A DNA stretch of 64,000 nucleotides from Marchantia polymorpha subsp. ruderalis (taxonomy: Eukaryota; Streptophyta; Marchantiopsida; Marchantiales; Marchantiaceae): assembly GCA_037833965.1 (NCBI GenBank), contig AP031353.1:6512501-6576500 (forward strand), read 5' to 3'. The notes under the pieces are model-generated. The model had not been told where the DNA came from. It was given only the letters and a program-made list of their open reading frames with translations, and did not search any database. The position numbers and the translations under genes are program-made. The stretch's first letter is position 1. Each line of letters begins with the position of its first letter. Positions 12,410-25,195 of the stretch are shown here, piece after piece.

Positions 12410-15400
12410 CTAATAACGTCGACCTCCTGCAGTGGACATAAGAACCTTGGAGGCTTTCTTACCCTTCTTTACACCACCACGGTTGCCTCCATTCGACATC
12501 TCTTCTTGGGCGGCTTTCGCTGCCTGTGCTTGTATGATATTCGCGAATGTAACTCCCTGGCCAGAGGCTGATCCTGCGTACTCTAAATTGCTTAGCCTCC
12601 AGTCCATGATCATTTAAAAATTAAAATACTATCACAGAAAACATCAAAAGTGAAAACACCCGGATTTGCTAAGTCCTGGTGATCTTGAATAAAAAATTGC
12701 TGAAGTTCGCCCATAACATTGCGAAAGTCCACATAGATTGACGTTATTGCCATACCACAGTAAGCAGCAATGTTGTTCACTATTCATACGTTCACAAGTT
12801 CTGTCATCCTCGAAGCTTTTACAGAATGCGACCAGGATTGAACAACCTAAACTTAAAATCAAACCTACCGGCTTCTGCTGAACCTGTTCCTGTCGAAGTT
12901 CGAGCTGAAGCAGTACTCGGCGATGCTGAAGAAGAGGTACTTGCTGTCGATTTTCTACCCTTGAGAACAGGAGCATCATAACCAGCAGCAAAACCCAACT
13001 TCGCAACTCGTGAGAAGAGTCTGCGATCCTCGTATTCAGGCGGACTACATGACGTGACCGGTGAGTTTGCCAACGAATCTGAAGTAAAGACAATCACAAG
13101 TCGAGTTAAACATAAGTCATCGTAGGTCTAACATTTGAGCTTGCCTCAATCTTGTGGGGAAGCTTCGAAAACATCAACACGTTGAAACTAAGTGCGGTAA
13201 TTCATAAAAATACCCATCAAAATCAAGACAGGATATAAAGTACCAGCAGAGCATAAAACCCAATCGTCTAGAATACTGATACGAACTTCGGGGTGTAAGC
13301 ACAGGCGCACCTTCGAAGTCAGCACTTGTGAACCCTTCATCGACTTCTAGAGCTGTCAATACGGCCGCAAAATCGGCAGGTGAAGGAGGAGCATATCTGG
13401 CAGCAACTTCTGCGGCTGCTGATCTCTCTTCTAACTCCTTTTGCTCCATCTCCTGAAGTAGACAACTCGATTATAAAGGCTGCACCTTGCACCTCTGGAG
13501 AAACCTTACAGATTCCAGACTGTCCTTTACTTGAATAGTTAAAAAAGCAAGATGCGTTGAGTGCACTTCAACAACCTGTTTGATTATGCGGCGCCGACGC
13601 ATGTCCCGGTTGCGAAGCTCTTCAACAAACGGACTGAGTGAAATGCTGGGTAGACAGTCGCTTAAATCTACCTCACAAAGCTGCAGTTCAGAGGATCAAT
13701 CAGTGGTGTAAGCACAAGCTTTCTTCAATGACAACAGGCTGTTACACCAGTAAAGACGACCTCAAGGTTTCAAAAGCATTACCAAGACTCCAATGTTGCA
13801 TCTAGAACATGATAAATTGCAAAATGTTCACCCGATAGCTGCCTTCAAGATGACCCTCCAGGCAGCATAAGAAGACATGAAAGATGGTAATGAGCAAGTC
13901 AAGCTAGAGAAAACTCAACCAAAATTTGTATCTTTTCGGATTGTACCTGGAACACAGCTGTCAGAGGCAGATGACTAAGATAACGATAACGCTTTCTTGT
14001 TGCTTCAGTCTGAGTAACAGTCTCCAACTCAACGATCTCTGCCTCCAAGCTGCATAACCACGAGCTGCAGATGAGATCCACGAGATACAGACTAATGAAC
14101 TTTGAAAAAGCAGTAGTAAAACGTACAAGTACTGAGTTTCATTAAGCTGCGTCTACAAACTGCGCTTATTTGTATAAACATGTCAAAACCTGTAGACCAA
14201 TCCTCGATATGGTCAAACTGTGAGAACGTAAAGAGTCCTGATGGCGGGAGAAGGCGAGATAAACGGCTGACTACTGGAAAAGTGAAGAGTTTTTCTTAAA
14301 GTGGGAACCATTTTCATAAGCACCATTAGTTCAAGATTACCAGGTATCACCCGAGAGATCCTTTACTAACTCATCACCACCGACTGTCACAAAAGCACCA
14401 GTAGTTATGACTCCAGGAGTTTGAATGCTTTTAACTATGGATGAAGGCTACGGATTTCCGTAACAGCTTGGACTCCGACAGCAGGGCATGACAACAGTTT
14501 CGCTACAGGATCAGGATCGCTGCGTCTATGAAGAGAGAAAGAAAGAAGCTTAGAAGGAAGAGAAAAACTAAACTCGACCATGCATGTAGGTTTGAACGAA
14601 GTTCTGAAAAGCTTAACCATGGAAAAAATTTAGTATCTACTCAAACTCGAAGCTGATCGTGCCAAGAGTGCAATCAAAAGTCCTCATTTTCAAATTTAAG
14701 CCCAAACATACCGCTCCTGAGACCAGAGGTGGAAGGGTCAGTGTAAATAATCCTGGCTGAAACTATACCGTAGAACTTAGCACCTGTCTCTTCCATGGGG
14801 ACAGATCCTACTGACAGACCCTCTTTTCTTCTCTCTTTTTCCTACTCTGTCGTACCCATCACATATAATTATCATAATTATCCCAGTGCCACTAGCACCA
14901 CTCAGCAAGGCGTTATGGTCTTCAAACCATGTCAGGTAACAACTAGATTGTATACAGTTAATCTTGTTAGAAGGGTGTGATTTATCTTAATATAAATTTC
15001 GTATGTACTCCCAGATACCAACACAAAGCACAATGTACCATAAATAACCTGAATAATATTTGAAAGAATCAGCATCCACTGTGCTGCATACCTGTCTGGA
15101 AGGGCTTCGTAGCTTCCGTAATGGTGGAGTAAACATTTAACATTCAGAGGGTGCAGTATGAGAGTCTGTCCGTCAGCGGACTGCGAAATACAGTTCTCCG
15201 TCAGATGGGCGACTTAAAGACAAGTTTCAAGTGACAAAAGGACGATATTTGGACAATGAAGCAACAACGGCATCCACTAATCCAGAAAGCCTGGGCCACT
15301 CTAATGTAACGAGTCCGTTCTACCTGATAAAAAGTATACGAGTCTCGCTCCTCAATCTCTCTCTTACTATCTGAATCCTTCTTAGCCCCGTCGTCGGTAG

Positions 15401-18260
15401 TATTCGCACATTCACTATCTGGATCTTCAGGTGACTCTTCCCCAACATCAGATGCTTTGTCTCCAGAGTATGCAATCATCTTTTCCTTTCTCTGCGCACT
15501 AGTTCCTATCTTCTCTGAAGCCTTACTCTTCACCTTCTCTGTAGTCTCATCGTCATCCTCATCATCAGAAAACGCACTTTCGTAAACCCAACCGGCCCGT
15601 TCTTTCAGCTCCGCCATCGCAATTTCCGTCTGGGCAACTACGTCTTCCACTTTGTCCTGTTCAAACTTTCCCTGAGAACCTGCTCTACTCAGAGGTTTTA
15701 GACCCTCCACGTCTCCGATCCTTTCTGTGGTGCTGGACTTTTGTGAAGTCTGCTTCACAACCCCAACTTTTGCTTGTGCCATGATTCTCTGCCTTACAGG
15801 AGGGCTGCTTGATAAGAATTGCGTAGTCCTGTGCTCTGTCCATGCAGTCTTTCTCTGCTGAAGCTGGTCAACGGCAACGAAAACATATGGCAGGAGGTCG
15901 AGGTCCTCGCCTCCTTCTATTTGTACTCTTTGCGCCCATGTCGTAAGCTCGTTCACTGCCCTGTTCGTCGTTGGCTCGGCATCTGACGTAAGTGTAAACT
16001 TCGAAAACAGATGGCAATGCCCGTCTTTGCTGTGTGCGAGAGGCCCTCTTGCAACCTCTGTCCTTTCAAAAGGAATAATACTTCCTTTGGCCCGCATAAG
16101 AAGGGTAAATTTAACAGAATCTCCAACACTCTTCGGCTCTAAATCATCTATCAACACCGTTCGTAGATCCTTACAACATATCATCGCAAAGCATAGAGGG
16201 CATTTTTTCCAGTGATCACCACGCACATCAAGATCCCCCATCAGCAAGTAGCGCAGAATGCATGGAAAACAGAATATGTGCCCACAAGTGGTAATTTGGG
16301 GGCAAAGAGGTGGACAGTCTAAGCAAATGGGACACTGAACCGGCACTGGAGCTGCGACATCTACAGCTGCAACGTCCTCCCACTGGAGCATTTTATCCGG
16401 ATCAGAAGTATTCAGCATATAATCCCCCAAGTCAGAGACTAAAAATCGGAAATTTGCCTGCAGGAAAAGCTCTTTGTTATACGGTTGTATTTTCCGATGT
16501 CTGCGGACTGGAGGTGCTCGTGGCGGCGGTCGGGGTATGGGATCATACTGGAAATTCAGTAAGTGGTTGGCGTTGAACCCCTGACCTTTCCGATTTCCTG
16601 GAGGTGTAGAGCCTGTATTCGAGAGTGCATTGCTGGTGGACCCCTGTCCGGCGTGAATTCTAATTGCAGACGATACTGTGTCTGAATAACCGCCTCTTGT
16701 TGCACCAGACGACCTCTGATTTTGCCGACCGCCACCCCCTTTCTTTGGGGCGGTGCTTAGGGGCCCATTTGAACCAGCCATTGAGGTTCCGGCAGTGCTG
16801 TGGGCAGAAATGCTTCTCCTCACCTCATCCCTGGAAATCACACTGAGGTTGTGGGTACCATCTTGGCTCCCATTGGACCGCCATGACGATCCATTATTTG
16901 CTCCCTGCTCAAGTTACATATATAAAATAGGTCACAAAAAACGCCAGACGATCAAATTCGTAATACACACTCGCGAGGCTAGTAAATATGAGCTACTGGA
17001 CTTCCCGTATCGTGAGCAGGCATGTCCCCCGCATGAATACAGGTCTAAACAAGTTAAATTCTTCGCAAAGTTTATGTAAGTTCCTACCATATGCGAGACG
17101 AATTTCCTGTGCTTAACATCAAACCTTTTACTCACAACAACGCTGTAAGCAGAAAATGATACCTCACTGTGTCTTCCGCTATTTTAGAAAACTTCACCCA
17201 ACTTGAGATGCAAGAGGCTAAGAAAAAGAACCTCGGAAACAGATGCAACATGTGAACAACGACAAACGGCAATCAGACACAGAGGGAGAAGCTATAGAGC
17301 AGAAGAGAGAAGATCCCGACTTCCTCTTCGACCACGAATGAGAGGGCACACTCGGGAACATTCGGAAAAAACATCCAAAAAAGGAGCTGATATTTCACTT
17401 CGAAGACGACACAGTGGCTTCCTATGAAAGCAGCAGTCGTCGCTGATCATGCACCAACGGGTCCATACTAGGGCTGGGCAATTCGTCAAATCTCTACTGT
17501 TGTTATGGCACCCAAAATCCATTAATTCTGACACTACAATATACAAAAGCTGGTAAATGCAGCTCACCTTGCGGCGTCCACCATCCTGCCTAACTTGCAA
17601 CTCATAATTATCGGGGGGCGAACGACCTGCACGATAAACAACGCGTAGCAGGTTAATAACAGCTAAACAAGACAGGAAAAGAAATGAACTCAGGCAAATG
17701 CAGTAAGGACGTGAAAATTCAGAAGAACCACTCTTGAATCTAGCACTAAGTTCCAGAGCTTCAAAGTCTCGGATAGAGTTGTAATCCGGCAACAAAACGA
17801 ATGTTCGGTAACCACTCCGACTGGACATTCATGGGCACTTCCAACAGCAACGTCCACGCGATGGACATTGCGATGACCACCAAACAGGCCTGGCATTTCC
17901 AGATTACTCGCTTGTACTTGCTAATGGTTGAGAGTCCCGATCAAATTCTTCACCACTGGGACAGACACAAAAGACACAATGTTCAAGACGAGCAGTACCT
18001 GGGACAGAGGGTCCTCCCGGTACGAACTCCTGGGCGAGGGGATTGAGAGAGTTTTGTCCATTTCGGCGATTGTGTCTCTCTCGCTTCTGTCCGTCCCGTC
18101 GTGAGTGATCCACATGATCGCTCCGGTCCCTGTCAAGTTGCAGGGTTTGGAAAAGGCCTGAGGGTAGGCGGTCTGAAACTCCATGATTCACAGACGGTGG
18201 CTGCGCAAACGGTTCAGGGGACGCGGCAGAGGATGGTAGCGAGGCTGGCGCGCTGGACAT
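12410..18260 (-). CDS. RNF10: RING-finger protein of the RNF10 family (E3 ubiquitin ligase)
   Basis: Nine exons join in frame: 18260-17999, 17626-17568, 16904-15324, 15180-15092, 14049-13947, 13680-13576, 13452-13311, 13078-12869 and 12582-12410. All have GT-AG borders, giving 907 residues. Residues 298-345 form a C3HC4 RING, from CPIC through CGHIFCFPC to CPLC. Family landmarks surround it: NANHLLNFQYDPI just before, LHPLNVKCLLHHYGSYEALP, RYRYLSHLPLT, and the C-terminal ending STAGGRRY. An acidic Ser/Glu-rich stretch lies between the RING and exon 4. In animals RNF10 ubiquitinates small-subunit ribosomal proteins of stalled 40S subunits; a similar role here is inference. The N-terminal 107 residues are Ser/Pro/Arg-rich and poorly conserved. 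The exon 7 donor (AAG|GTGCGC, 13311) is the least certain border, since a donor further on would add a few residues. Confidence 0.92.
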
Positions 18261-19100
18261 GAAAAGCTTAAGAAGTTCTTCGCCGTGCGCTCGCCCAGCC
18301 CCACTTCCGCCACTGCACGCCGCTGCCTCGGTCTTCCAGGCCTCGAATTCGCGCCAGACCTGCCACCGTCGTGGGCAATCGCAAACCTATTCTGCAAACA
18401 GCCACCGTCGCCCTTGCTCCCGACCTCCTCCGCCTCCACGCCTCCTCCAAGGCGCCACAGCTCCCTCCAATCGATCAATTGGCCGCTCTCTCCCTCGCTT
18501 CCTCTTCCTCCTCCTCCTCCTCCTCTCGTCGCACCGGTTGAAAAATAAAGGACAGGGGCAAATGAAGCGCTCAACCTCAAATTTCTCAACAACTTAGGGT
18601 AAAGGCCCCATTCACGTCCGCCCTACAGTGCGATCGCGCCCTCCTCGCCCGCTCCAATTGCCGCTCCTCCGTGGCTCGATTTCCCTCCTCCCGCCCGCCC
18701 TCCCTCGCAATTCCTCCGAAAATTCGATCCCCGTTTCTCCACCCGATTTCACAAGTCAGCATTCGACGGAACATCCATCCACCCCAGCCCTGCCCCGCAT
18801 CGTCATGCCACAGTCCCGCAACGAGCATCGAGCCCAGCCCAGCCCGCCCCGGCCCCCGCCCCTGCCCTGCCCACCGGACCATCGAGCGCTCGCCGCTTTC
18901 CGGCGGTCCGTCCTCCCGTCCACGTCCGTGCTCTTCGCGTGCTCTCCCGCCCGCGCTTCGGGTGAATCTGGTCAGCTTCGGTGGGCGCCCAATAATTCTA
19001 CCTGCCCTCCGCCGCAGGTCAGGACCGCCCTTTGCTCGGTCAGGACTGCCATTCTTCCGTGCTAGGGACTGACCTTTTCTCCTCCCGAAAGAATATTTGA
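18261..19100 (-). promoter_or_regulatory. GC/CpG-rich 5' region of the RNF10-like gene
   Basis: A sharply GC-rich, C-rich stretch lies directly upstream of the RNF10-like ATG. Composition falls to AT-rich beyond about 19.1 kb. Overlapping open frames on both strands are Pro/Arg/Ser-rich low-complexity translations without domains. Promoter plus 5' leader is the simplest reading. Confidence 0.5.
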
Positions 19101-20121
19101 CTCACCTCAATTAAGTATCACTGCGGATAGACAACTTGCTTGCTACGCTCAATGCTCCATCTAAAAGCTTAATTGCGTTGTTTATATCAAATCAAGAATC
19201 GCGTAGTATTCTTGCATTGTCTTCACTCCTATATTTTTCGTCTAACATTTCTCAATTACGATAAAGAAGGCTAATCCTTAATATTATTTTCATGCGGTAT
19301 ATGAAGTAGTCAATGCTTTTGAGGGCAGTGCTCCACTCAAGATTCGCTTGCATCGTAGCTTGTCACATCTGATTGTACTTAGACTTAGAGAACCCTGCTC
19401 GGCCCGTGGAAGAAAATACTTTAAGAAGGAGAAGTTGCTAGAGACCTAGTGCGCCTGTTGAGGGATGTTGTTGGTTTCTTCCTAATCACGCTTGGAGTTT
19501 GGTGAGCTTGACTGTACTCAGAGCTGAAGCTTTCATCTTAACTTGGGAACGTTAAGATTAATCTTGCAGCGAGGCCGGCTGTCGTAAAGGAAGGCTACTT
19601 GCGCTCGGGTCTTTGTCAGGCCTGGATGGGGGGCCCCACCAATCATGAGAACTGGTAAGAAGAGGGATGTGTCGGATTTCGATTGGCTGCTGACTTGTTT
19701 GTTAGCTTGCTGTAGGTTTTGAGTAGAATGAAGGGTCTTCTTTAATTCTAAGGGCCTTCAGAGCATATTGTGAAGAATATACTTGCTATACCACCCAAAG
19801 GATATACTATAGAATGCTATGCAAATGCCAGCAACCGTACGCAGATACTATTTCCTTAAATACCCGTGACGAATGTATTGTTTCCAAAAACTTCTTAAAT
19901 AGTTGCAGAAGTAGCCGATCCGGTTAGTGGCAGCTGCAAACGAAACGATTATAACTCACTCAAGTGTACAAGCTATTAGACCTTAAAAAGTAATCAGCAA
20001 CACAAATTTGTAAAATATATCCCGCATTTCGCGCTGTCCATTTCTTTAGCTACATACTAGTTATGATGATGCACATGTATAGTATAGATACATCATTTCT
20101 GCATTTAGCCGCATTTCAAAA

Positions 20122-20147
20122 TTTCTTGCATTTAAAAATGCAAGAAA
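20122..20147. repeat. Perfect 12-bp inverted repeat with 2-nt loop
   Basis: TTTCTTGCATTT, then AA, then AAATGCAAGAAA. This is a short hairpin in AT-rich DNA. Confidence 0.85.
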
Positions 20148-20960
20148 AACCCGCATAGTTTGCTATGAGATCAAGGGATATGGTTCGAATGAGAGACCCT
20201 AGGTCGGCAGTTTTAAACACTGTAATTTCACACTTTGAAAATAATATTCTGGTGTAGAATAGCTACATCAAGAATTTGATAAAAAATTTGACCATTTATG
20301 TTTTATGATAGCTTTCATGAGGTGAAGCCTGCTGTAATCTAAAATTAGAGTCAATTCGAAATCTTGATATTATAAACTACAGAAATCTGTAAATTACTTC
20401 TTGGTGTTGAAATTTGGACGAAAATCTTTAATGACTAAAGCTTGAAAAAAACTTATGTTACAAAATTGATCATCCTTGCAATCAAGATTGCCTGATAAGA
20501 TACATAGAGTTATATGGATTTATTTCATGTCAATTAACTAAAAATCTAATTATTTTAATTTAATCTAAACTAAAATTCTAGTCATGATTAAATTTAGGTA
20601 TGAAGTCTATGCTTGCCAGAATTATTTCAATTCTTCTCAAAATTGTTTACAATCATCACTGTTTTATTTTCTAGTAAAGATTAAATTTCAAAAAAAACGC
20701 TCTGATTACATTAAACCTTTGATTGGTTGATATAAATATAATGATTTGATTGGTTAAACTAAGTGGAATGATGAATCAATGATAAATTGAGATTCAAGAG
20801 GCTTAATGTTTTCAATGACATGCTGTGAATTCTACATAGAAACAAAAAAGTCTAGAATTCTAGTTAGATTAATGTCATTGAAAACTATCTATGAGTGCAA
20901 ACATACAACCAAAAAAAAGGCAATCCAAACTTTCACATAATGGTTAACAAGTCTAGACCA

Positions 20961-20981
20961 TATATATATATATATATATAT
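20961..20981. repeat. TA dinucleotide microsatellite
   Basis: About ten TA units, in an AT-rich region just before the inverted-repeat element. Confidence 0.9.
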
Positions 20982-21090
20982 TGTATATCAAAGAAAATAA
21001 TATATAATGTATATAATAATATATATAAATTGTATTTTTCTAATGATCTAATTTATAGTGTTGAAATCATATCTTTCCAGGGGAGGCTAG

Positions 21091-21266
21091 TTATACCTCA
21101 CTTAGGTCCAATTAACCTTCACCCTAGTATACGCAATTCTCTGATTGGTCAAATACTCTACCCTGATTGCTACTCTTCGAGTAACCTATAACCTTGCATC
21201 TACCAATGAGAGAATGAGAGAAGAGCCTAACTAGAGTGAGGGTAATTAACTCTAAGTGAGGGATAA
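21091..21266. mobile_element. MITE-like element with long terminal inverted repeats
   Basis: The left terminus starts TTATACCTCACTTAG and the reverse complement of the right terminus starts TTATCCCTCACTTAG. The pairing continues imperfectly for about 38 nt on each side. The inner portions also pair (ATTCTCTGATTGGT against ATTCTCTCATTGGT), so nearly the whole 176-nt unit can fold into one hairpin. There is no coding capacity. This is typical of a non-autonomous DNA transposon. I could not define a target-site duplication with confidence. Confidence 0.65.
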
Positions 21267-23505
21267 ATAGCCGCCCCTTTTCTAAATTATCCACCCAGGT
21301 ATATTATGTAACAATTCATCACCATTATTTACCGAAAACCTACCTACACATTCAATCTGAAACAATGATTGATTTAAGTAGTTTGTTTCAAAGTATGTCT
21401 CACCATCTTGTGAGAACTGGTATAGAAGGATCACTTTCAAGCTTTTGTTATGCTGTCTCAAAATAAGTACTAAGTTAATAATAGTGGTGCACATTCAACC
21501 ACAAATTTTATGTTCAATAACAAGAAACTGCTACATAATTACAGTTTTCTGCATTTTTACCTTCAATAAACAGGGGAGGAATACTACTATATCTTCAAGT
21601 TGAGTTTTACTACAGATATATTAACATACAACATGCATCTGTAATTTTTTCAGTGAATTTACATAGACTTACATTTTCTTTATCGATGCACTATTATCAA
21701 ATGAAATTAAAAATGTGTGCAGTGCACGAGACACTAGACTTAAGACGAGCTGTATCTGTGTAAGTATGATTAAGGACATCCAACTGTAGTACTGAGCACG
21801 AGATTGCGTTTCAGTATAATCGTGGACTTACAACGGCAGGACCATTGTGGTAATTACCACGATCATGGGTATCAGGAACGGAATCACTGGACGATAACAC
21901 TGGCGGAGCTTATGACAGCAACGAAACAGCAGGCTTGTTATTAGAGGTTGAAATGTAATGTCAATAAATATTGCATCTCAATCATTAGAGGTCGGTCGGT
22001 TTCGTTATCACTAGGTATAGCTGCGGTTACATCACTGTTATCAACTTATAATCTCATTTGAGTATTGAACATTAGCCTTGTCTCTGTCTGATTTGCAGTT
22101 TAGCCAACTGCCAACTATAAATGTGTTGGTATGAATGATCTTCATGCTGCCGTGTGCACATGAGGAGTATTGGTACACTTAGTCTATGTGGAACATGCAT
22201 CCTCCTGAGTAGCTTTCAATATGATAAATTTCCAAGTTTCGTGGCAGGTGCAATGAGCCCTGAAGTTTTCATCTGGTAAAAGTGATTTGTATTTGTGAAA
22301 GTCAGCACCTCAATTTTCCCAAAGAACTGAACCAGCCATTTTTGCTGAGACCTTCCTCAGATTACAGACCTGCGTGTGATCCATTCATTCTATGAGAAAT
22401 CACGTAATTCGGCTTCCGTTGATGAGTGACAAAAAAAGGCTTCCCTTACAGTGCTGACCGAAGCTGATCTATCCTTATCTTTCGAGTTCAGCCCCTGATC
22501 TATATGAAATGGGCTTTAATCACTCAGTATGTAACAAGAAAATGAGTCAAAACTGCTGAAGTTATCTCTAGAGGTAATACTTCGAATATATCCGTAGAGT
22601 ACTCCTCGCTCATAATTTTGACAAAGTGACGACATGTCGATATGTGCTCATATCTGGCTCAATATACAGGCGGGTCTCTTTGATACAAATTTGTAATTCG
22701 ATGTAGACCACTCAACCTTGATGTTGAGGAGCTTGATAGATGTTCAGCTCCTGAAATCGACCTGCCATATTTGGAGGAGCAACACTCTCCTGCAGTTTAC
22801 GAACAGAGAAGACATTAGATATGATGGAGAGACGGTTCCTCAGTCGTCCTCCATTTAGAACCCAAATCTTGACACTAAAGAAGGGCAATAGGTCAAATAT
22901 GACAATTAGAAATGTTGTTTCCATTCTGCTTCATGCAGAAATAGCTCTCGTCAGCTCATCAAAGAATGCAAACTTCAAGAGTTCAGCAAATACTCATTCT
23001 CGACTACTTTCAGTTAGTTATAATTCAAAAGTTGAGAAGATTTCATCGTGTCTCCAAGATTCTATCTTCTCTACATTTAAATAGAAACTCCTGAATCTCT
23101 CCCATATGGTCGTTACAGGATGTGACCCTCAACACGGATAGTACTAACATGAGGTCAGTCCTACTGTACAATAGGACTACATAATTGACTGATTGACTGC
23201 AAGTCTAAATGCAAAGAGAGGAGGTGTACGAGGTAAATCGAATTAACATCTTCAGTTAGTGTTTCTTGAATTGCTCTGTAGATTTAAGACTCGGATGGTA
23301 AAAGATGAACATTTGTGTTTCAACGTCTTCAACGTCCACTGGAAAATTTCTCAAGATCCGTGACACTAGTCACCATTGAGTCATGAATCTAAACATGAAA
23401 GCAATCGGCAGTGGATCCAGTCTCCGGGCTGAAAACAAAATTACTGCGAGAACAAGAATCAAGAAGGTCCAACACGGGCATTCCAGGTGAGATCATGTAC
23501 AGAGT

Positions 23506-23673
23506 TTAACGAGAGAAGAAAACAACCCTGCATTCATTTTCTTGACTTTGTTCTTGGTACAACTCAGCATGTTTCTCCCTTACTTCCTTGGCTACTAACG
23601 GAAGATACTCCCAATGCTGGAGCTCATTGGTTTTGACCACATTATCGACAGTTATGTTAATCTTCTCCTTCAA
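23506..23673 (-). other. Candidate terminal exon (unassigned)
   Basis: After an acceptor-like tract (ATCTGCAG at 23682-23675) the minus strand is open for 56 codons to TAA at 23506. The translation is helical and charged, beginning LKEKINITVDNVV and containing HWEYLPLVAKEVREKHAEL. It could be the last exon of the FtsHi gene upstream, but the frame does not match directly: exon 17 ends in phase 0, while this frame needs one extra base. Phase 0 entry at the same acceptor gives only LEGED and a stop. An additional small exon, a different gene, or chance are all possible. Confidence 0.3.
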
Positions 23674-23830
23674 GCTGCAGATATTATCTTTGGATAACGA
23701 AGAACAAAAATGGATAGATCACATAAACAGTAGCAGGTAGATATGGGCGTTTCCCCGCAGAAGTCAGCCAAGTTGACAACCTAGGTGGATCAGCATCAGT
23801 ATCTCTGAAGGCGCACCTAGGTTGTTAATA

Positions 23831-23858
23831 CTAGGTTGCTTGAGGTGGAGCAACCTAG
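23831..23858. repeat. 10-bp-arm hairpin
   Basis: CTAGGTTGCT and AGCAACCTAG are perfect reverse complements around an 8-nt loop. Related ACCTAGGT units sit just upstream (about 23776-23823). Confidence 0.75.
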
Positions 23859-24214
23859 GATTATTTTCAAACATAAGATCTGCTGCAAGTCTCAAACTGT
23901 CCGTTACAATATATTCAAAATAAGTATTTAAATATACTGTTGTTCTAATCCAAAGAAACGTAAAAGACGTAAATGTGTGCATGGGATTTGTTTTCATTCA
24001 CTCCAGTCAAGTTTTACCTTCTACCATTTACCCTGAAGATGGAGAGTTGCCTATTTAAGCATTACAAGGACATGAAACAGATCAACAATAACACAACAAT
24101 TGTGGCTTCAGTTTGAGCTTCTCTTGTCAAGCGTCCGGAGGCATTGCGTTTCAATGCAAGCCAGAAAGCGGAAAAAGTCAACCTTGCATAACTCTCACCA
24201 AATGCAAAACAGAT

Positions 24215-24254
24215 TGTAATAGAAGGCATGCCTACAGGCATGCCTTCTATTACA
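24215..24254. repeat. Perfect 19-bp inverted repeat with 2-nt loop
   Basis: TGTAATAGAAGGCATGCCT (24215-24233), then AC, then AGGCATGCCTTCTATTACA (24236-24254). Every base pairs. No transposon signature is evident around it, and it lies downstream of the resolved part of the FtsHi gene. Confidence 0.95.
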
Positions 24255-25195
24255 TCGCAATGAGATAGTTCAGAACTCTTAATGCATAACTTGCCCAATG
24301 GGATGGTCGGCCCAATCAATGCCTTGTACAGTCCGATTTCAGAAAGTGTTGATGCATATATAATGTATTATACATGTTCGCCCACACGTTTATTACACAC
24401 ATCACAGAATAATCAGAAAATTCACTAGATATTGTTGCGAACTTCCGATGCTCAGAAGAAACATCTAAGTAGTCTTAAGATCTTCTTATGTGAGCTTAAC
24501 ATTTTGTTTCATATGAGTAAAATATATGTTTTGAGGGCGTAGAATTGTTTACTAAGGCACCTTTACACTCAGTATTCCCTATAACTTTTAACAAACATCC
24601 GCTGTGATTTACGTGATCACGGGTGATTTCAACTCGTAGAAAAAGAATGACTTGATCAGATAATTTATGATAGCTAGAGAAACGTGTGAAAAGAGACAGA
24701 ACCTAGACCAAAGATACCAACTTCAATTCAAGGTCTTATCATATCAAATCGCAGCAGCACCACGCGTCCGACTCGAAAGTAGACCCAAAATTTGTCATTT
24801 TAGCCAGTACAGTAACATAACATATTCGTATCAACATGAGTAACATATATGTAGGTTAATAACTTCCTGCTCAAGAAAGAAAGACCCAAGATTGATCCTA
24901 TGCATCACAGGCAGAAAGGTTAATGAAATAAAGAAAGGAAGATATCACGATACCGAGTCTAGGACACAAATTTAGCTTCGAAACCTCAAAATAGAGAACA
25001 GATCTGTTCCCGCTTATGGATAAAGCCACCTTCTCTCCAACTCAACAATACCATATTGTTTCCCTTACATTTCTCCTCGAGATATGAAAGTCTTATACTC
25101 GCAAAGATCAACCACGTCTAACTTCCAAAGTAAACATGATCAAAAAATATGTTAAAAATAAAACTTCAAAATAGAACAATCTATCAGAAACATAC

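Larger units (their letters stand above)
19101..23505. other. Intergenic DNA with MITE-like element, no gene recognised
   Basis: No coding region can be supported. Structures seen are a 12-bp-arm hairpin at 20122-20147 (TTTCTTGCATTT / AAATGCAAGAAA), a TA dinucleotide run at 20961-20981, and the inverted-repeat element at 21091-21266. Short frames around 22.7-23.1 kb show no family resemblance. Confidence 0.55.

Noticed and set aside
18628-19072. Two overlapping plus-strand frames of 133-145 codons
   Set aside because: Pro/Arg/Ser-rich translations of a C-rich promoter block upstream of the RNF10-like gene, with no family resemblance.
20160-20215. A GGTTCGAAT sequence reminiscent of a tRNA T-arm
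   Set aside because: No acceptor stem, D-arm or anticodon arm could be folded around it. No tRNA gene is supported anywhere in the window.
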